Part shown: one piece after another, positions 12,129 to 24,922 of the stretch
Numbering within the stretch: the stretch's first letter is position 1
How the letters are laid out: every line of letters begins with the position of its first letter
From: Siphonodentalium dalli
Taxonomy: Eukaryota > Mollusca > Scaphopoda > Gadilida > Siphonodentaliidae
Length of the DNA stretch: 64,000 bases
Assembly: GCA_032622095.1 (NCBI GenBank)
Contig: CP136061.1
Location: forward strand, 134,377,587-134,441,586
Direction of reading: 5' to 3'
Made by a program: the position numbers and the translations under genes
The notes under the pieces: model-generated
The model's input: the letters and a program-made list of their open reading frames with translations, nothing else
What the model was told of the DNA's origin: nothing
Databases searched by the model: none

Positions 12129-12246
12129 GGAAAGCTCTCAGTGAGAGCTTTCCGATGAATGGCAACAAGCCATATTTCCGATTAAATCCTGAAAGATTAC
12201 CCATAATTATGTTGTGGTTAAGGAGTCAATTATTTAGGGCATTAAT
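12129..12246. repeat. Family A MITE, apex and right arm only
   Basis: Begins near AAAGCTCTC with apex AGT and runs through the right arm to GGGCATTAATG. It lies only 22 bp from the preceding full copy. Confidence 0.85.
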
Positions 12247-12614
12247 GCACCCTTCTAAGAAAATATAGAATACAAAAGTCTTGTTGGGGGACCCAACTAT
12301 TCAAACAGCTATGCTCTCGAATATGCTCCGATAATAAAAGTCAGGTTTACGGACTAACAAAAGTCATGGTTATGTCACACAGGCATGATCATTTTCACAC
12401 AATTGATGGTAATGTCTATATTAAACTTCAACACATCAAGATGTATGAGACTGAAATAAGTCAAAATATGTAATATTGACTAAGAAATATTCAATATTTG
12501 AACAATATGATAGTACAAAAGCTGTGTACCAGACTTGTTGTTGAATCCTGAATACCGATTAAAATGGTAAACAGAGGGGTACGTATATCTTGACATTCGC
12601 CTGTATATAATGTA

Positions 12615-13126
12615 GATCATGCCATGAATCTCTACTCTGGATAACTCCCATAGAGATCATATTCCACCAGTACAAAACCTTGGAACTTTTTGAAGTTTTG
12701 ACAGGGATCCTTATAAAGTCGAAAAAATAACGTGGGGAATATATTTCTTAGTTGTTATCTGTTCCTTAATAATATACTTCACTGTATGTGAATATTGTCC
12801 CAACTCAAAATTGCATGTTTTTCTCTGACTTTTGTGAGCCGATATCGCAATAAACTCCAAATTAATTACTAGGATAAATTCCGACGCAAAGCAAAATCAC
12901 TCACAAATTCACCCAAGTCTTGAAATTTTGAGTTGGGACCTTCCCCTACAGTGAAGTACACTATTAAGAACAGATAATAACTAAGAAATCTATTTTCCAC
13001 GTTATATTTCGACTTTATAAGATTCCCTGTCAAAACTGGTCAAAAGTGCAAAAAGTTCCAAGGTTCTGTGCTGGTGGAATATGATCTCTACGGACATTAG
13101 CCATAGTAGAGATTCATGGCATGATC
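12615..13126. repeat. Family H TA-flanked palindromic element (512 bp)
   Basis: Ends GATCATGCCATGAATCTC and its mirror GAGATTCATGGCATGATC, TA on both sides. Arms of about 200 bp are imperfect inverted repeats (TTTTGAAGTTTTGACAGG, GAGTTGGGACC and mirrors). No coding capacity. Partial copies lie at 36449-36869 and 55723-55832. Confidence 0.85.
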
Positions 13127-13553
13127 TAAGGGGTATGAATCCTGCGAACAACTTCAAAATCACCGTAATCCCATGTAAAGAAAAGGGGTTAAACGTAATA
13201 ACGGAAACGCTAAAAATAAAATACAATTTGAGGTTGTATGTGGAAACCACCCCTTGGTTCTACATGTATATGTGGAGTATTAAATAGTGATAATATATCC
13301 CCCTCAGCCCAGTCCTATTTCTCAAAATAGTTTTCCCCATTTGTCTTGCAATCACCATGTGTGATCATTGGCCATGTGTGTTTTCATTCCATTTGCCCAA
13401 TTACATTGTCAGTGACATTTCTTGACAACATTTCTCGCCTGGCGGAAACACTATTAAAAGATTTATGGGAGGGCATTAGAGTGAGCCTGGGCCAACAATC
13501 CGATTGCTCAATTTCAAGGCTACTATGATGCCACACCAAGACAGTACACTCTA

Positions 13554-13645
13554 CAGTAATGCCCTAATTAAATCGACTGCTTAATCCTGAAAAGTTACCC
13601 ATAATTCTGCTGTGGTTAAGCATTCGATTAATTAGGGCATTACTG
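13554..13645. repeat. Family A deletion derivative (92 bp)
   Basis: Keeps both termini with TA flanks, but the apex and most of the left arm are gone. The subterminal GACTGC on the left faces a decayed GCATTC on the right. Confidence 0.85.
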
Positions 13646-14918
13646 TAGAGTATGCTATGACATTAAGCCCCAGGAGTTCTGGGTGCATCTGAGGGAATGG
13701 GGGGGGGGTAAATTTTCACATTCTGAAGACAAGCGTAAATCTTTAGAGGAGAAAAGAGAACAATTATTTTTTTTAAATGTTAATAAAACAGAATTTTTGA
13801 TTCATTTACAATGATCATATTTCAGGATAAACATTATCAAGGTTCTGTTTTCTCCTCAAATGTCAGGATTTTTCTGTCATTTTTGTGATCCTACCTACCT
13901 CCCATTAGTGAAAGGCAAGATGGGAAGTTGGCCCCTCTGCCCATTTTCCTAGCGTCCCTGCAGTCTGTAATGTATAGACTTTAATTTTTAGTAGAAAGCT
14001 TTCTATCTAATTAAGTAATAGCAATATTCTAAAGATTTAAATTCCAAAAACACAAGCAAACTTTAAATCACAATTAATTGGTTCAGTGGCATTATCTCAA
14101 CCAAGACCCAGAAGAATTGCAGTAAGAAATCACTAACACATGAGCGCTGTCAGACCATTCTAGACCACATAAAGTCAGGAATAATGGATGTCTGTGAAAG
14201 TCATTTGTGGTCTTTCATTTCGCTTATCTTATCACTAGCATTCTTGATGCCAACAAAAACTCAGCAGACTTTTTTTTTTGCACTAAAGAATGCTTTTTGG
14301 TGATATCAAGGTGGTATGCTAGAAACTGAGTCAAGAATCAATGGATTGAAGGATTATTTTTGCTTCAATAGAGTCAATTGCATGTGTTCTTTTTTCAGCA
14401 TCATTCCATTGCATGCACCAGGGTCTTGAATGGTGAGGAGCAAAAGCCCCCCCCCCCCATTGTCCTCAACTGATGCCAGTAATTTACTATGATACTGGTA
14501 GGACAAAGGGATGCTGTAAAAATAAATAGTACCATTATATTTTTCTAAAGTTGACATTTTGCAGTGTTTGGATAATCCGAGCGATTTGAGCCTGTGTCTG
14601 TATGAAACACATTCAAGAACATATATATTTTAAAATATTTTAATAATGGTGGAGACAGATAGAGTCATTTGCAACAGCCAACAAAAGTCATTATTAAAAT
14701 AATTCACAATAGACATGTTTTTCCTCGATTTGCTCAGATTAGCCAAAGACCGCGAAAATGAAAATTTTAAATAAAATAATGGTACTTTTTCTTTATAGCA
14801 TTTTTTTGCTCAACCAGCATCATAGCAATTCAGTAGGACCCACCTGCATCATACCAGATTAGCAGGACCACTTAACCAGGGGTGAGCCTGATAACCGATT
14901 GTCAAATAGAATTTGATG
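13646..14918. other. Intronic stretch, nothing recognised
   Basis: Includes short poly-G and poly-C runs and an AT-rich interior. No supported gene or repeat family seen. Confidence 0.35.
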
Positions 14919-15936
14919 CAGGGGCGTAGCAAGCAAATTTTATTGGGGGGGTATAACCATTCATCGTGAAGGGAGAGAGCACGAGAGGGGGTCGGCCCCT
15001 CTCGATGGGGGGGGGGGGGTCCGGGGGTCCTCCCCAGGAAAAATTTTCTGACATTGGAAGCTTAAAGTGGCTCTCTGGTGGCTTCTGACCCATCTGACAT
15101 TGTTTTCCCACCCACTACATTATCATAGATTAGATCAACATTCTTATCATTCATCAATTGTAATTTCATAAAATGGTAGGCCATTGAAAGTGTAATGAAC
15201 AAATAGGTATATGGGAATTCATGTTTGTGTTATTATCTAGTCTTTAATGTTGTGAAATTACTTCCATAACTGGGATCAGATATTCAGAAAGTAAATATGT
15301 CACAAACAACCATGAGAAAGTAGACTACTTGGATACACACATCACCATGGGTATGTATCGTGGGGTATTTATCGTGTGGGTATGAATAGTGTGGGTATGT
15401 ATCGTGGGTATGTATAGTGGGTATGTATAGTGGGTATGTATCGTGGGGGTATGTATAGTGGGGGTATGTATAGCGTGGTTATGTATAGTGGTGGTATGTA
15501 TTGTGTGAGTATGTATAGTGTGGGTAAGTATAGTGTGGGTATGTATAATGTGGGTATGTATAATGTGGGTACGTATAGTGTGGGTATTGTATAGCGTGGG
15601 TATGTATAGTGGTGGTATATATTGTGTGGGTATGTATCGTGTGGGTATGTATAGTGTGGCTATGTATAGTGTGGGTATGTATAATGTGGGTATGCATAGT
15701 GTGAGTATGTATAGTGTTGGTATGTATAGTATGGGTATGTATCGTTTGGGTATGTATAGTGTGTGTATGTATCATGGAGGTATGTATGGTGTGGGTATGT
15801 ATCGTGGGGGTGTGCATTGCCGCGATCTTCGGCGATACTTCATTAATTTGCCAAATATTTTTACTAACCTTTGGAAAATATTGGGGGGGCATACGGTATA
15901 GATACCCTTGCCCCCCCCCCAGTTCCTACGCCCCTG
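14919..15936. mobile_element. hAT-like non-autonomous element carrying a minisatellite
   Basis: Ends CAGGGGCGTAGC and CTACGCCCCTG form an 11-bp terminal inverted repeat. Identical 8-bp flanks ATTTGATG (14911-14918, 15937-15944) are the target duplication. This combination is typical of hAT transposons. No transposase frame. Its right part holds the 15-bp tandem array. Confidence 0.88.
15349..15812. repeat. 15-bp minisatellite, about 30 units
   Basis: Consensus GTGTGGGTATGTATA with point variants and some shortened units. The period is a multiple of three, so both strands show spurious open frames reading H-T-I-H-T or G-M-Y-S-V repeats. Entirely inside the hAT-like element. Confidence 0.93.
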
Positions 15937-16826
15937 ATTTGATGGCCGCTAGATAAAATTCATGGTTTTTAAACCATCATGACAAACAATTCACAACAAT
16001 ATTTTTTCACTTTCAATTTGTCTCCTGGAATAATGCTCAGAAATAAATCAAAATGCCAAAAAAGTAACCATAGTCAAATCAAAATGCCAAACCAACCATT
16101 GTAAAATCCATTTTGACAGGAAAGTTTACAGATGTGACACCATGGGAAGTTTTATGAAGCGTGTGCAAATTGTCTGTCTGCAGTATACTGCTTATCAGAT
16201 GGATCTGCTGAAAGCAATATATCAATTGTTGTGCCACCCAGATAGATGAAATTTCATGGAAGCATAATATTTCCCAAACTGAGTAGTGCGTAATGCCAAT
16301 AAAACCTTTAACCTCTTCACCACTGATGACGTTAAGACGTCGATTGCTGGGCAGCTGATGTTATGATGTTACGGCCATGTTCCAGTGGGAAAAATATAAC
16401 GGGAATATCAAGAAACCATAAAACTGACTTGGTTGAAAGGCTATTATCATTCAACATTAGTGGCACACCATACACTGTTTGAAACTTTGAGATACAGTTG
16501 TTCCAATGTACCAATCTCTGATTTCCAGTTATGCATAATGGCCGACTGCTAGTGTGCTGAAGTAGATCCGTACTCAGTACAGATGTATAGCACACACCAT
16601 GACATGTTACATCCGTACTCAGTACTGACGTATAGCAGCCAAGAGGTTAATATAAAGTTTTCACATCTAAAATCGACTAAATATATTAAATTGAGGCTAT
16701 TTAAAAATTGCCTAAAATTTGTAAAATGGCTCACAGTTTGAAACGAAAACTTGTAGCAAGGTCCATATGTGACATCATGGATGGACAGAAATTCATCACC
16801 CTAAAGTTATTAATGTACTATTTTAA

Positions 16827-17089
16827 CCCTTTCTTTACTAAATACTCATTGATGAGTAGTTTCCTTTGGAAATATTCAGATCATAATTCAACACACAACC
16901 AGAGGCCGTTTGTTGAACTTATTATCCGAACATTTACCATCAATGAAAATGAGTCCTTCAGCACTTGTATTATCTGTTCCCTGTCTGTTGTCTGCTGATA
17001 TTACATGAGCATCCCTCCAAATGAATGATAGACCATTCCAATGTATACTTTTATAACTAATTGGGAGAATCCATTTAGTAAAGAAATTG
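16827..17089. repeat. Family F TTAA MITE, complete
   Basis: TTAA at 16823-16826 and 17090-17093. Left end CCCTTTCTTTACTAAATACT, right end TTTAGTAAAGAAATTG. Interior contains GTTGAACTTATTATC and CTTTTATAACTAATTGGGAG, the hallmarks used to recognise the other family F copies. Confidence 0.8.
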
Positions 17090-17527
17090 TTAATGATTAT
17101 CTGGTCCTCTCCCAACACTAAAAGAGTGGTTAATAATAAAAGTGATTATCTGAAAATATACCCCCACATCTGTACTTAAAACTGCAACATTAAATATGAA
17201 ATATTACCATACTATATTTAACACCAATGCAGACAAAGAAGTCCGAAGGTTAATTTGATAGAGTAGGAAATTAAAACAGAAATAGCAACTATCAGCCATC
17301 TATCAGGGATAATTTCACAATTATTGAGACTACAGGCTATTTAATTCCCATCTATTTCCTGTTACTGACAAGGTCCTATGTCCTCTGGGCTGTGACAGAT
17401 ACATGATGATGTTAATGCCAAGTCACAAAACGCCAAGTCACTGAGCCCGATATGGAAATATGCTTCACTTTAGTAATCCATCGGAGTTAAAATCACTTGC
17501 ATAGAGCCACAAAATTTATTCAAATTA

Positions 17528-17742
17528 CAGTAATGCCCTAATTAATCGACTGCTTAACTACAGCAGAATTATGGGTAACTTTTCAGGATTTAGTCGGAAA
17601 TATGGCTTGTTGCCATTCATCGGAAAGCTCTCAGGGGAGAGCTTTCCGATGAATGGCAACAAGCCATATTTCCGACTAAATCCTGAAAAGTTACCCATAA
17701 TTCTGCTGTGGTTAAGCAGTCTATTAATTTAGGGCATTACTG
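17528..17742. repeat. Family A MITE, complete
   Basis: TA flanks. Subterminal GACTGCTTAA is mirrored by TTAAGCAGTC, a variant shared by both arms of this copy. Apex AGG. Confidence 0.92.
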
Positions 17743-17790
17743 TACATTAACCCTTTATTTACTATTCATTGATGAGTGAGTAGCATGCCT

Positions 17791-18113
17791 GAGAATAAGG
17801 TGCCTGTCATTTGCAGAATGAGGTCCCCAGAGGGTGAATTTAGTGATGCAATCCCGCATAGCTTAGACCTCATCTTTTCTGGAAATTTACTTTTTTAGTT
17901 TAGTTCCTCTATATCCCGATATTGGCAGAATCGAGGTTCCCAATGGGTGAACATCACAATATTCACTATTTGGGAACTTCATTCTGAGTATGTCTCTCAT
18001 AGCAGATGAGGCCATGCAGAATGAGGTTCCCCCCCCCCCCCCAGGGTAAACTTGGTGATCACTAAATTCAACCTCTGGGGAGCTCATTCCACAAATGACA
18101 GGCACCTTATTCT
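17791..18113. repeat. Family G hAT-like palindromic element
   Basis: Mirror ends GAGAATAAGGTGCCTGTC / GACAGGCACCTTATTCTC with the family G GAATGAGGT...CCC core. A poly-C tract sits in the right arm. Confidence 0.75.
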
Positions 18114-19083
18114 CTTATTATAAGTAGAGAGTGTGAAGTTATTATTTAACAAGCAGACAATTGGGTGCCATTTCAAAGGTTGAACTGATGTCACTATAAA
18201 ATGCCAAAACAAACTGATCGGATGAAATGACAGAATACACTGGTTTCACTCTTACAATTTTTTTAAATGAATTTTAAAAGGTTATCTTGATGAAATGAAT
18301 ATCAGCCCATTTAATGTTGATTTGAATATCTTTTATTAAATTTTACTTTCATTGTAATCTTTTCATTCGCAAAATTCAATGTTTTAGTATAACTGAGCCA
18401 TGTAATCTTTCAATCGAACAATAAAGAGTACTAGCTCCATACTGTCTTTAAATAACTCTCTCAACCCAGTAAGCAAATATATCCATGTAAACCATAACGT
18501 TGTGTAACTTGGAATGCATATATTAATAATGCATAAATATCTGCATAGAAACATGCGCATTTTGTTTACGTTATCACTAAAATATATAGAGCACCTGTCC
18601 ACCCAACACTGGTGACAGCCAATGGATGATTAAATTCAAGAGGGGTATTGGAATTGATTGAGAAGAACTGTCAGTGAAATTCTGATATATTGACATCGTT
18701 TTATTGTCGCTGTACATTGAAGATTTTTTGCCGATTTGTAATTTTAAACACAAGTTGCAGCTAGTTTTTGTAGTTGCTAAGCAGTGATCACTTGACGATA
18801 CTTTAATACCTATCCTATAAAGATCACAGCTCTACATGGAGTTTCAAGTAGATAGTACATTTAATACATCACCAACATCAGACTTAATGTAGGAGCCAAT
18901 TGTCAATAATATAGTAGGAAACATCATGGCTCAGGGTATAAGGCCCACTCCATACAGGCAGCCAGTGTTGTAAGGGTCAACATCTTTATAAATAAGTCTT
19001 GGGTATACTATCGGACCCATATAAAAGAGCGAGTGCCAATAATGTAAGATAATCCACAGAACAAGTCAGCGCCTTTTCATTAA
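18114..19083. other. Intronic stretch, nothing recognised
   Basis: No gene or repeat family identified. Confidence 0.35.
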
Positions 19084-19250
19084 CATTTTCATGACGGGAG
19101 CTGCGCTGGCGCAGCATTAAAGACCCTGTGCCAGTCTCCCATTGGGAGCCTCACATTTATAAGAGCATGCACTGGCTTACAAAGTCAAGGTAAATATTCA
19201 TTTGCACAGGGTTTTCGCACAATTTCAGGAAGCTCCAGTAATGATAGGGT
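19084..19250. repeat. Family B TTAA MITE, internally deleted
   Basis: TTAA at 19080-19083. Left end ATTTTCATGACGGGAGCTG, right end CTCCAGTAATGATAGGG followed by TTAT, a decayed target copy. Confidence 0.7.
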
Positions 19251-19796
19251 TATAAAACCCAAATATTCTATTTGAAGCTTCATGAGCAATTGAGTCCCAC
19301 CCCCAAATTTCTACCTCACTTATAAAAATAATTGACCCCCCCCCCCCCCCCACCCTCATTTTTCAGTAGCGTCCACAGCCCTGTTTTAGGCTGTTTATAG
19401 TAATATATGTTTAATCCACATGTGAGATTTCACGGAAATTATTCATACAATACTGCAGAATGATTTATCTGGTACATTAATTCTGCTGAAGCTCGGTACA
19501 TTTTGCTGAGGAATGGCATTCGTCTGATGATCTGCATCTTTTGTGAATGATCCACCAATCAGCATTCTTCCCCTATCATAGTACAAGTGTACATTCCAGA
19601 TCACAGGTGAAATTTGCAGACCAGGTGTGCGACTAATCAGAGGTACTAGGAAACCAATCACTGGGTAGCTGCTTAAATGCTTTCCTTCTGCTGATGAAAA
19701 TTAAAATCTGACTTCCTAATTATGTACAGGCTCCCCTTTCACATGGGTATTGTAATCAACATGATGACTGTTATGCAATGCAACATACCCCTGGAG

Positions 19797-20291
19797 CAAG
19801 CCTGAAAATAGTGTTTGTCATTTGCAGAATGAGGTCCCCAGAGGGTGATTTTAGTGACACTATCCCGCACTGCAGGCTAGCATCATCAAATTCACCCTCT
19901 GAGAACCTCATTTAGCTCAGACCTAAACTGCTGTTGGAGACCTAGGATCAGATAAAAAGTTCCCTTGTTGAAGTTGGTGATGTTCGCCCATTAGTCACTT
20001 TATGCATTTTATCTTCTGCAGATAAGGGGACATAGATACTTCCCAAAAGGGAAAAAGTAACTAAAAACAATGTTAAACTGAGACTAATGATACTTCCTGG
20101 AAGATGAGGCCTAAGCAGAATGAGGTATCCAGAGTCTGGAGATCTCATTCTGCTTAGGCCTCATCTTGTGGCAGAGGGTGAATTTGGTGATACATTATGT
20201 ACTAGCCTGCTGTGGGGGATAATATCAATAAATCCACCCTCTGGAGACCTCATGCATTCTGCAAATGACAGATACACTATTTGAAGGCTTA
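19797..20291. repeat. Family G hAT-like element between duplicated flanks
   Basis: Ends CAAGCCTGAAAATAGTG and CACTATTTGAAGGCTT. Unusually, about 55 bp of flank is duplicated on both sides (19738-19793 and 20291-20347, sharing GACTGTTATGCAATGCAACA). Interior has an extra short hairpin around 20100-20160. Confidence 0.7.
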
Positions 20292-20369
20292 TTCACTTGG
20301 GTTCTGTAATCACTGGTATGACTGTTATGCAATGCAACATACCCCTGGGGTTGATGTGTGGATGATTAA

Positions 20370-20619
20370 CCCTTTGAGTGCCAGGGGCCGGTCTCATCGG
20401 CCCTAAACGTACAAAATAAGTCTGTTAAAGAATATAAGAATAAATTATTAAAATTGTAAAAAATTGTTAAAAAAAAATAAAAAAAAAAATGTTAGGCCAA
20501 TGCATTCTCTTATATATGCGAGGCGAGTCAGGCGACCTATGGTCGACTCGCATATATAAGAGAATGCATTGGCACAGAGTATATGGGTTGATACAAAAAT
20601 CAACCTGGCACTCAAAGGG
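20370..20619. repeat. Family C TTAA MITE, complete
   Basis: TTAA at 20366-20369 and 20620-20623. Ends CCCTTTGAGTGCCAGGGGCC and CCTGGCACTCAAAGGG. Carries the same GCCAATGCATTCTC/TATATATGCGAG hairpin as family B, but with different termini. Confidence 0.85.
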
Positions 20620-20705
20620 TTAACCCAGTTGGCAGAAACTATCAACAAGGACCAACTAAGGGTTTATTCCCGTCCACAGACGGGTTTGTTTTAGCTGTAA
20701 TGATA

Positions 20706-20919
20706 CAGTAATGCTCAAAGTAATCGACTTCTTAACCACAGCAGAATTATGGGTAACTTTTCAGGATTTAGTCGGAAATATGGCTTGTTGCCATTCATCG
20801 GAAAGCTCTCGGGGAGAGCTTTCCGATGAATGACAACAAGCCATATTTCCGACTAAATCCTGAAAAGTTACCCATAATTCTGCTGTGGTTAAGAAGTCAA
20901 TTACTTAAGAGCATTACTG
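20706..20919. repeat. Family A MITE, complete
   Basis: TA flanks. Terminal variant GCTCAAAG/TTAAGAGC and GACTTCTTAA/TTAAGAAGTC, matched between arms. Apex GGG. Confidence 0.92.
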
Positions 20920-20936
20920 TACATCCCTACTGTGAA

Positions 20937-21053
20937 TTGGTGGGAAATGTTCAGATAATAAGTTCAACAAATGACCTATGATCAATTGTTGAACTTATTA
21001 TCTGAACATTTCCTAGGGGAACTACTCGTTGATGAGTATTTAGTATAGAAAGG
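20937..21053. repeat. Family F MITE, right half
   Basis: TTGGTGGGAAATGTTCAG, a GTTGAACTTATTATC hairpin, then GTATAGAAAGGG followed by a degraded target. Confidence 0.65.
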
Positions 21054-21528
21054 GATAGGTACGTCTCATGCGAGCAAAGAATCTTTCAAAAGTAAGCCAC
21101 AAGAACTATGATCCATCAGCATAAATTATCACTCCACCAAAGAACAAAGTGTCATCATCCATTTCCGCAGACAAGTGTTTTTTCTCATGTTGTAAACACG
21201 GTGTAATAATTAAAGATGAATATAGAAACACACGAAACTTATATGTCTGGATAAAAAAGACAACGGCCTTACTAATGATAATTTGATAGGGTTATCATAG
21301 TGTCTACGATCATTGTTTGGCAGCCACCAGGGAGCAACAAGGGGAACAACTATGAGTATGGCTACATGCCAGAGACATTGAGAAGAGAAAGTTTTATATA
21401 TATCTCTACCGGGTACACTCCCTGGGTAGATGTTGAATGTACTTTCTTTGTGACACATTATAGAGTTATGTCTGACCCAAATACCACACTATTCTAAATT
21501 CGTTTTTGTAGTATAAAACTTCTAAACA

Positions 21529-21782
21529 TGCTGGATATAGTTTGTCTGACATTTGCAGAATGAGGTCTCCAGAGGACGAATTTAGTGACGCTATACCACA
21601 CAGCAGGCTAGCATCACAAAATTCACCCTGTGGGACCTCATTCTGCTTAGGCCTCATCTTCCAGCAAGTATCTATAGTCTCAAATTAACACTACTTTTAG
21701 TTACTTTTTCCCTTCTGTTCAGTTTCTATATCCCTTAATTTGCAGAAGATAATATGCATAATCAAGGTGACTAATGAGGACC
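21529..21782. repeat. Family G element, right end missing
   Basis: Starts near TAGTTTGTCTGACATTTGC, with the usual central stem. It continues into the TCAAATTAACA...GAAGATAAT internal segment also seen in the 10906-11474 copy. Confidence 0.65.
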
Positions 21783-21799
21783 AACCACTATTTTCATTC

Positions 21800-22565
21800 A
21801 TTTTGTAGTATAATATTTCTATAGTTTCATTCTCCACAATTTAACAAATGTGCAAATGCAATTATCACTGGAATGACCAGATGCATTGGAAAAAAGACCC
21901 ATCTGAGAGGTGCGTCCCTATTGGTCTTTATCGTTTCCGGAGGTCATAATTCACAAGTCATTAAGAGTCCATTATCAAGTCACCAGACTCAGTGGTTCTG
22001 CGAGGGCAGGCGATGATGGAAAATCACATGCATCAGGCTGAACAACGAGTGCAACGGAATGGAAATAACCCGATTGGCATTCAACAATAACGGTTATTTC
22101 TTCAAAGATGGAAGAGAATTGCATAATCTGAGACAACATTACCCACAAAAACAAGTTAATTTCAGGAGAAAAATTAACATCAGTAGAGACATTTGAGGAG
22201 ATATGCTGATTGAGTGTTGTAACTCGAGGCAGTAAGCCGTCCCATATGCTAAATGCGTACAATTCCCATGTCATTGGAAAAACAGTGGAATTAATCTGCA
22301 TTGTGGTGACACTGTGTGCTTGTGAATTATAGCATGTCTTCAAGAATTAGAAAAGCCACATTTTAAATTGAGAACGGAATTCTCCTGAGGTCACTGGGTA
22401 CTGCTGACTACTGCAAGCCAATGTGAGGATTTCTGGCGAGGATATAAAACGGATAACAAACTGTGACATAATGACAGAGAGAGACAAATCATTTTAACAC
22501 TCTGGGTGGTGGCCATGAGATTTATCATTGTCCGTTTTTACGTTTTCACACTATCTAGTGAAGAA
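21800..22565. other. Intronic stretch, nothing recognised
   Basis: Contains a 122-codon open frame on the minus strand (21975-22343) with no recognisable domain. No repeat family. Confidence 0.35.
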
Positions 22566-23079
22566 AGGGTTAATACTGATATGGCAATCCTATCAAATTA
22601 CGTAGACCATGTTTAATTAACGAGCCACGCAATGTTAAAATGTTAATTAAGAAGTCTGTCTGAAAACAGATAAGTACACAAGATCCAAGAAGAAAAGGTT
22701 ACAGGTGAAAAGGTTTTTAAATCACAAGTTCACTTGCACTCCAGGTAAACTGGGGATATGCCTATCCTATCAAATTACCTAGAAAATGTTTAATTAACAA
22801 GAAATTCATTGTTAAAGTCTTAATTAAGAAGTCTGTCTTCAAAAACAAGTAAACATGATCGGAAAAGAAAATGTTTGTCTAAGGTTTTTAAATTCCTGGT
22901 TCACTTGCACTCCAAACTAACTAAGATAATTAACCTGGACCATGTTTAATTAATGAGCCATTCATTCTTAAAGTGCTAATTAGTAGTCTCTTTAATTTAA
23001 CAAGTAACATGATCAGAGAATAATATGTGCAGTTTAGAACAGGGATGGTGCCGATCATGGTGGAGACATTGATGGGCAA

Positions 23080-23237
23080 CATGCCTGGAAATAATGTGTC
23101 TGACATTTGCAGAATGAGGTCCCCAGACTGGCAGATGGTGAATTTAGTGACGCTATCCCACACTGCGAGCTACGGTCACCAAATTCACCCTCTGGGACCT
23201 CATTCTGCAATTGTCAGACACACTATTTCCAGACTTG
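23080..23237. repeat. Family G hAT-like MITE, short palindrome
   Basis: Ends CATGCCTGGAAATAATGTG and CACTATTTCCAGACTTG. Followed by a poly-G tract (about 23245-23265) whose length is uncertain. Confidence 0.7.
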
Positions 23238-23435
23238 AAGGGCGGGGGGGGGGGGGGGGGGGGGGCATATATAACAGCCAGATGTGCACTTTTTCCAATG
23301 TAAATACATGAATATCTACAGATATCATCAGGGCTGGAAAAATTCACTTGTCCATCTGTCAATCAAGTCACTGTTTTTGTTGAGCCCACTGATACTAGTA
23401 CTACCATCCTATCAGACTACCTAGACCATGTTTAA

Positions 23436-23699
23436 CCATTTCATGACAGGAGCTGAGCTGGTGCGCATTAAAGATCCTGTACCAGTGCATTCTCTTAAAT
23501 ATGACAGTCTGATCCATAGGGAGCCTCACATATATAAGTGAATGCACTGGCTTACATGGTCAATGTAAATAATATTGTTAGGCCAATGTATTCTTTTATA
23601 TATGCGAGGCTCCCTAGTCCCTATGGTAGACTCGCATATATAAGAGAATGCATTGGCAGATTTTTCGCAAAATTTCAGGAAGCTCCAGTCATGGAAGGG
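23436..23699. repeat. Family B TTAA MITE, complete, with empty-site homologues
   Basis: TTAA at 23432-23435 and 23700-23703. Left end CCATTTCATGACAGGAGC, right end GAAGCTCCAGTCATGGAAGG. The same position in sister tandem units (about 22611, 22790, 22942) reads GTTTAATTAA with no insertion. Confidence 0.9.
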
Positions 23700-23800
23700 T
23701 TAATTAACGAGACACTCATTTTTAAAGTCTTAATTAAGAGGTCTGTCTAAAATAAACACGTAAACATGATTAGAGTAGAAATGTGCAGTCTGGGAATGAA

Positions 23801-24922
23801 AACTAAACATGAACTTCATGCCAAACCTATAAATCAACGATATCAGAAAGGAAGATCACTCCTCTCAGAGAGAGGAATCACATAAAGACGAGGCAGTAAA
23901 AAATAATAGCCTTCATCTAACATAAAATCAGTCTTAAAATATCTCCTGCCAAACAATGGGCGAATTTTTTTTTATTGGCGGCAATATTTTGACTATAAAC
24001 ATGGTCTGCATTAGAATCCAGTCTGGATAGAAATCTGGCGACTTATTGCCGTGACTATGTACAACACAAGAAGACACGGGGAATATAAATTGGAATTCTG
24101 AGAAAAATATTCTAATTCTGAATAAATGTTTTGATCATATGGAAGAATTGATGTATTTTGGGATAAATGGTTATAACGAATCTTGACAGAGTCTATTTGT
24201 CATCAGCAAATATGTAGTTAAATTGAATTTTCACTATCGGATTTGATGGAATTGAGAAGCAGTACTGTTTAATTAAATCTGGAGATTGCCAGAAGAATTT
24301 ACTTCAATCCAGTTTGATCGGATCTAGGCTCTGGGAGGCAAAGATATTTTGCTGTGGTAACGGTTCCGATAGTACAGGGACGTGGCTAGATTAGTCTCCA
24401 ATAAGGGGAGGGGGGATTGGCCCAACTTAAGATTTCCAAATACCATCCATCAACCACTCAAATTCCCATAGCTGGGAAATAAAAAAAAATAGCCCAAAAA
24501 AAATAATTTCCATAATTTTCCTGCTAAACTCAAAATAAAAATACAAGGGTAGGCGACGTAAAGACATATTATGGAATTAACATCAGGAAATGACTAACTA
24601 TAACGCTATCTCAACTGGAAGAATTCAGCATCAACTAAGATTATCGATAATTCCAACCACTTCGACTGTACCATTTCAGAGAAGTTGGAAAACACAACAG
24701 TTTAACTAAGCAAAAATTTTAATATTTAATACTTTATTCGGGATGAATTATTGGGCATAAACATCAGGACACAATGATAAACAATGACTCTGTTTTCTGA
24801 CTATTTTTATATAAAATTTATGAAAATAACTTATTTTGGTATGATTCTTTGTTATTCCGCTCAGAACAGCTCAGCTGAGAGTTTTACAACACCAGAAACA
24901 GTTTGTCACAACTGCACATATA
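23801..24922. other. Intronic stretch, nothing recognised
   Basis: Low-copy AT-rich sequence; no gene or repeat family identified. Confidence 0.35.

Larger units (their letters stand above)
22590..23800. repeat. Four diverged ~175-bp tandem repeats, interrupted
   Basis: Units begin near CCTATCAAATTAC and contain CCATGTTTAATTAA, TCTTAATTAAGAAGTCTGTC and CACTTGCACTCCA. Positions about 22590-22760, 22760-22925, 22926-23040, and 23400-23435 continuing at 23700-23800. A family G element separates units 3 and 4; a family B element splits unit 4. Confidence 0.75.

Noticed and set aside
15479-15901. His/Thr-rich and Val/Met-rich open frames
   Set aside because: Both strands are open only because the 15-bp minisatellite period is a multiple of three.
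21975-22343. 122-codon minus-strand frame
   Set aside because: No recognisable motif or splice evidence.
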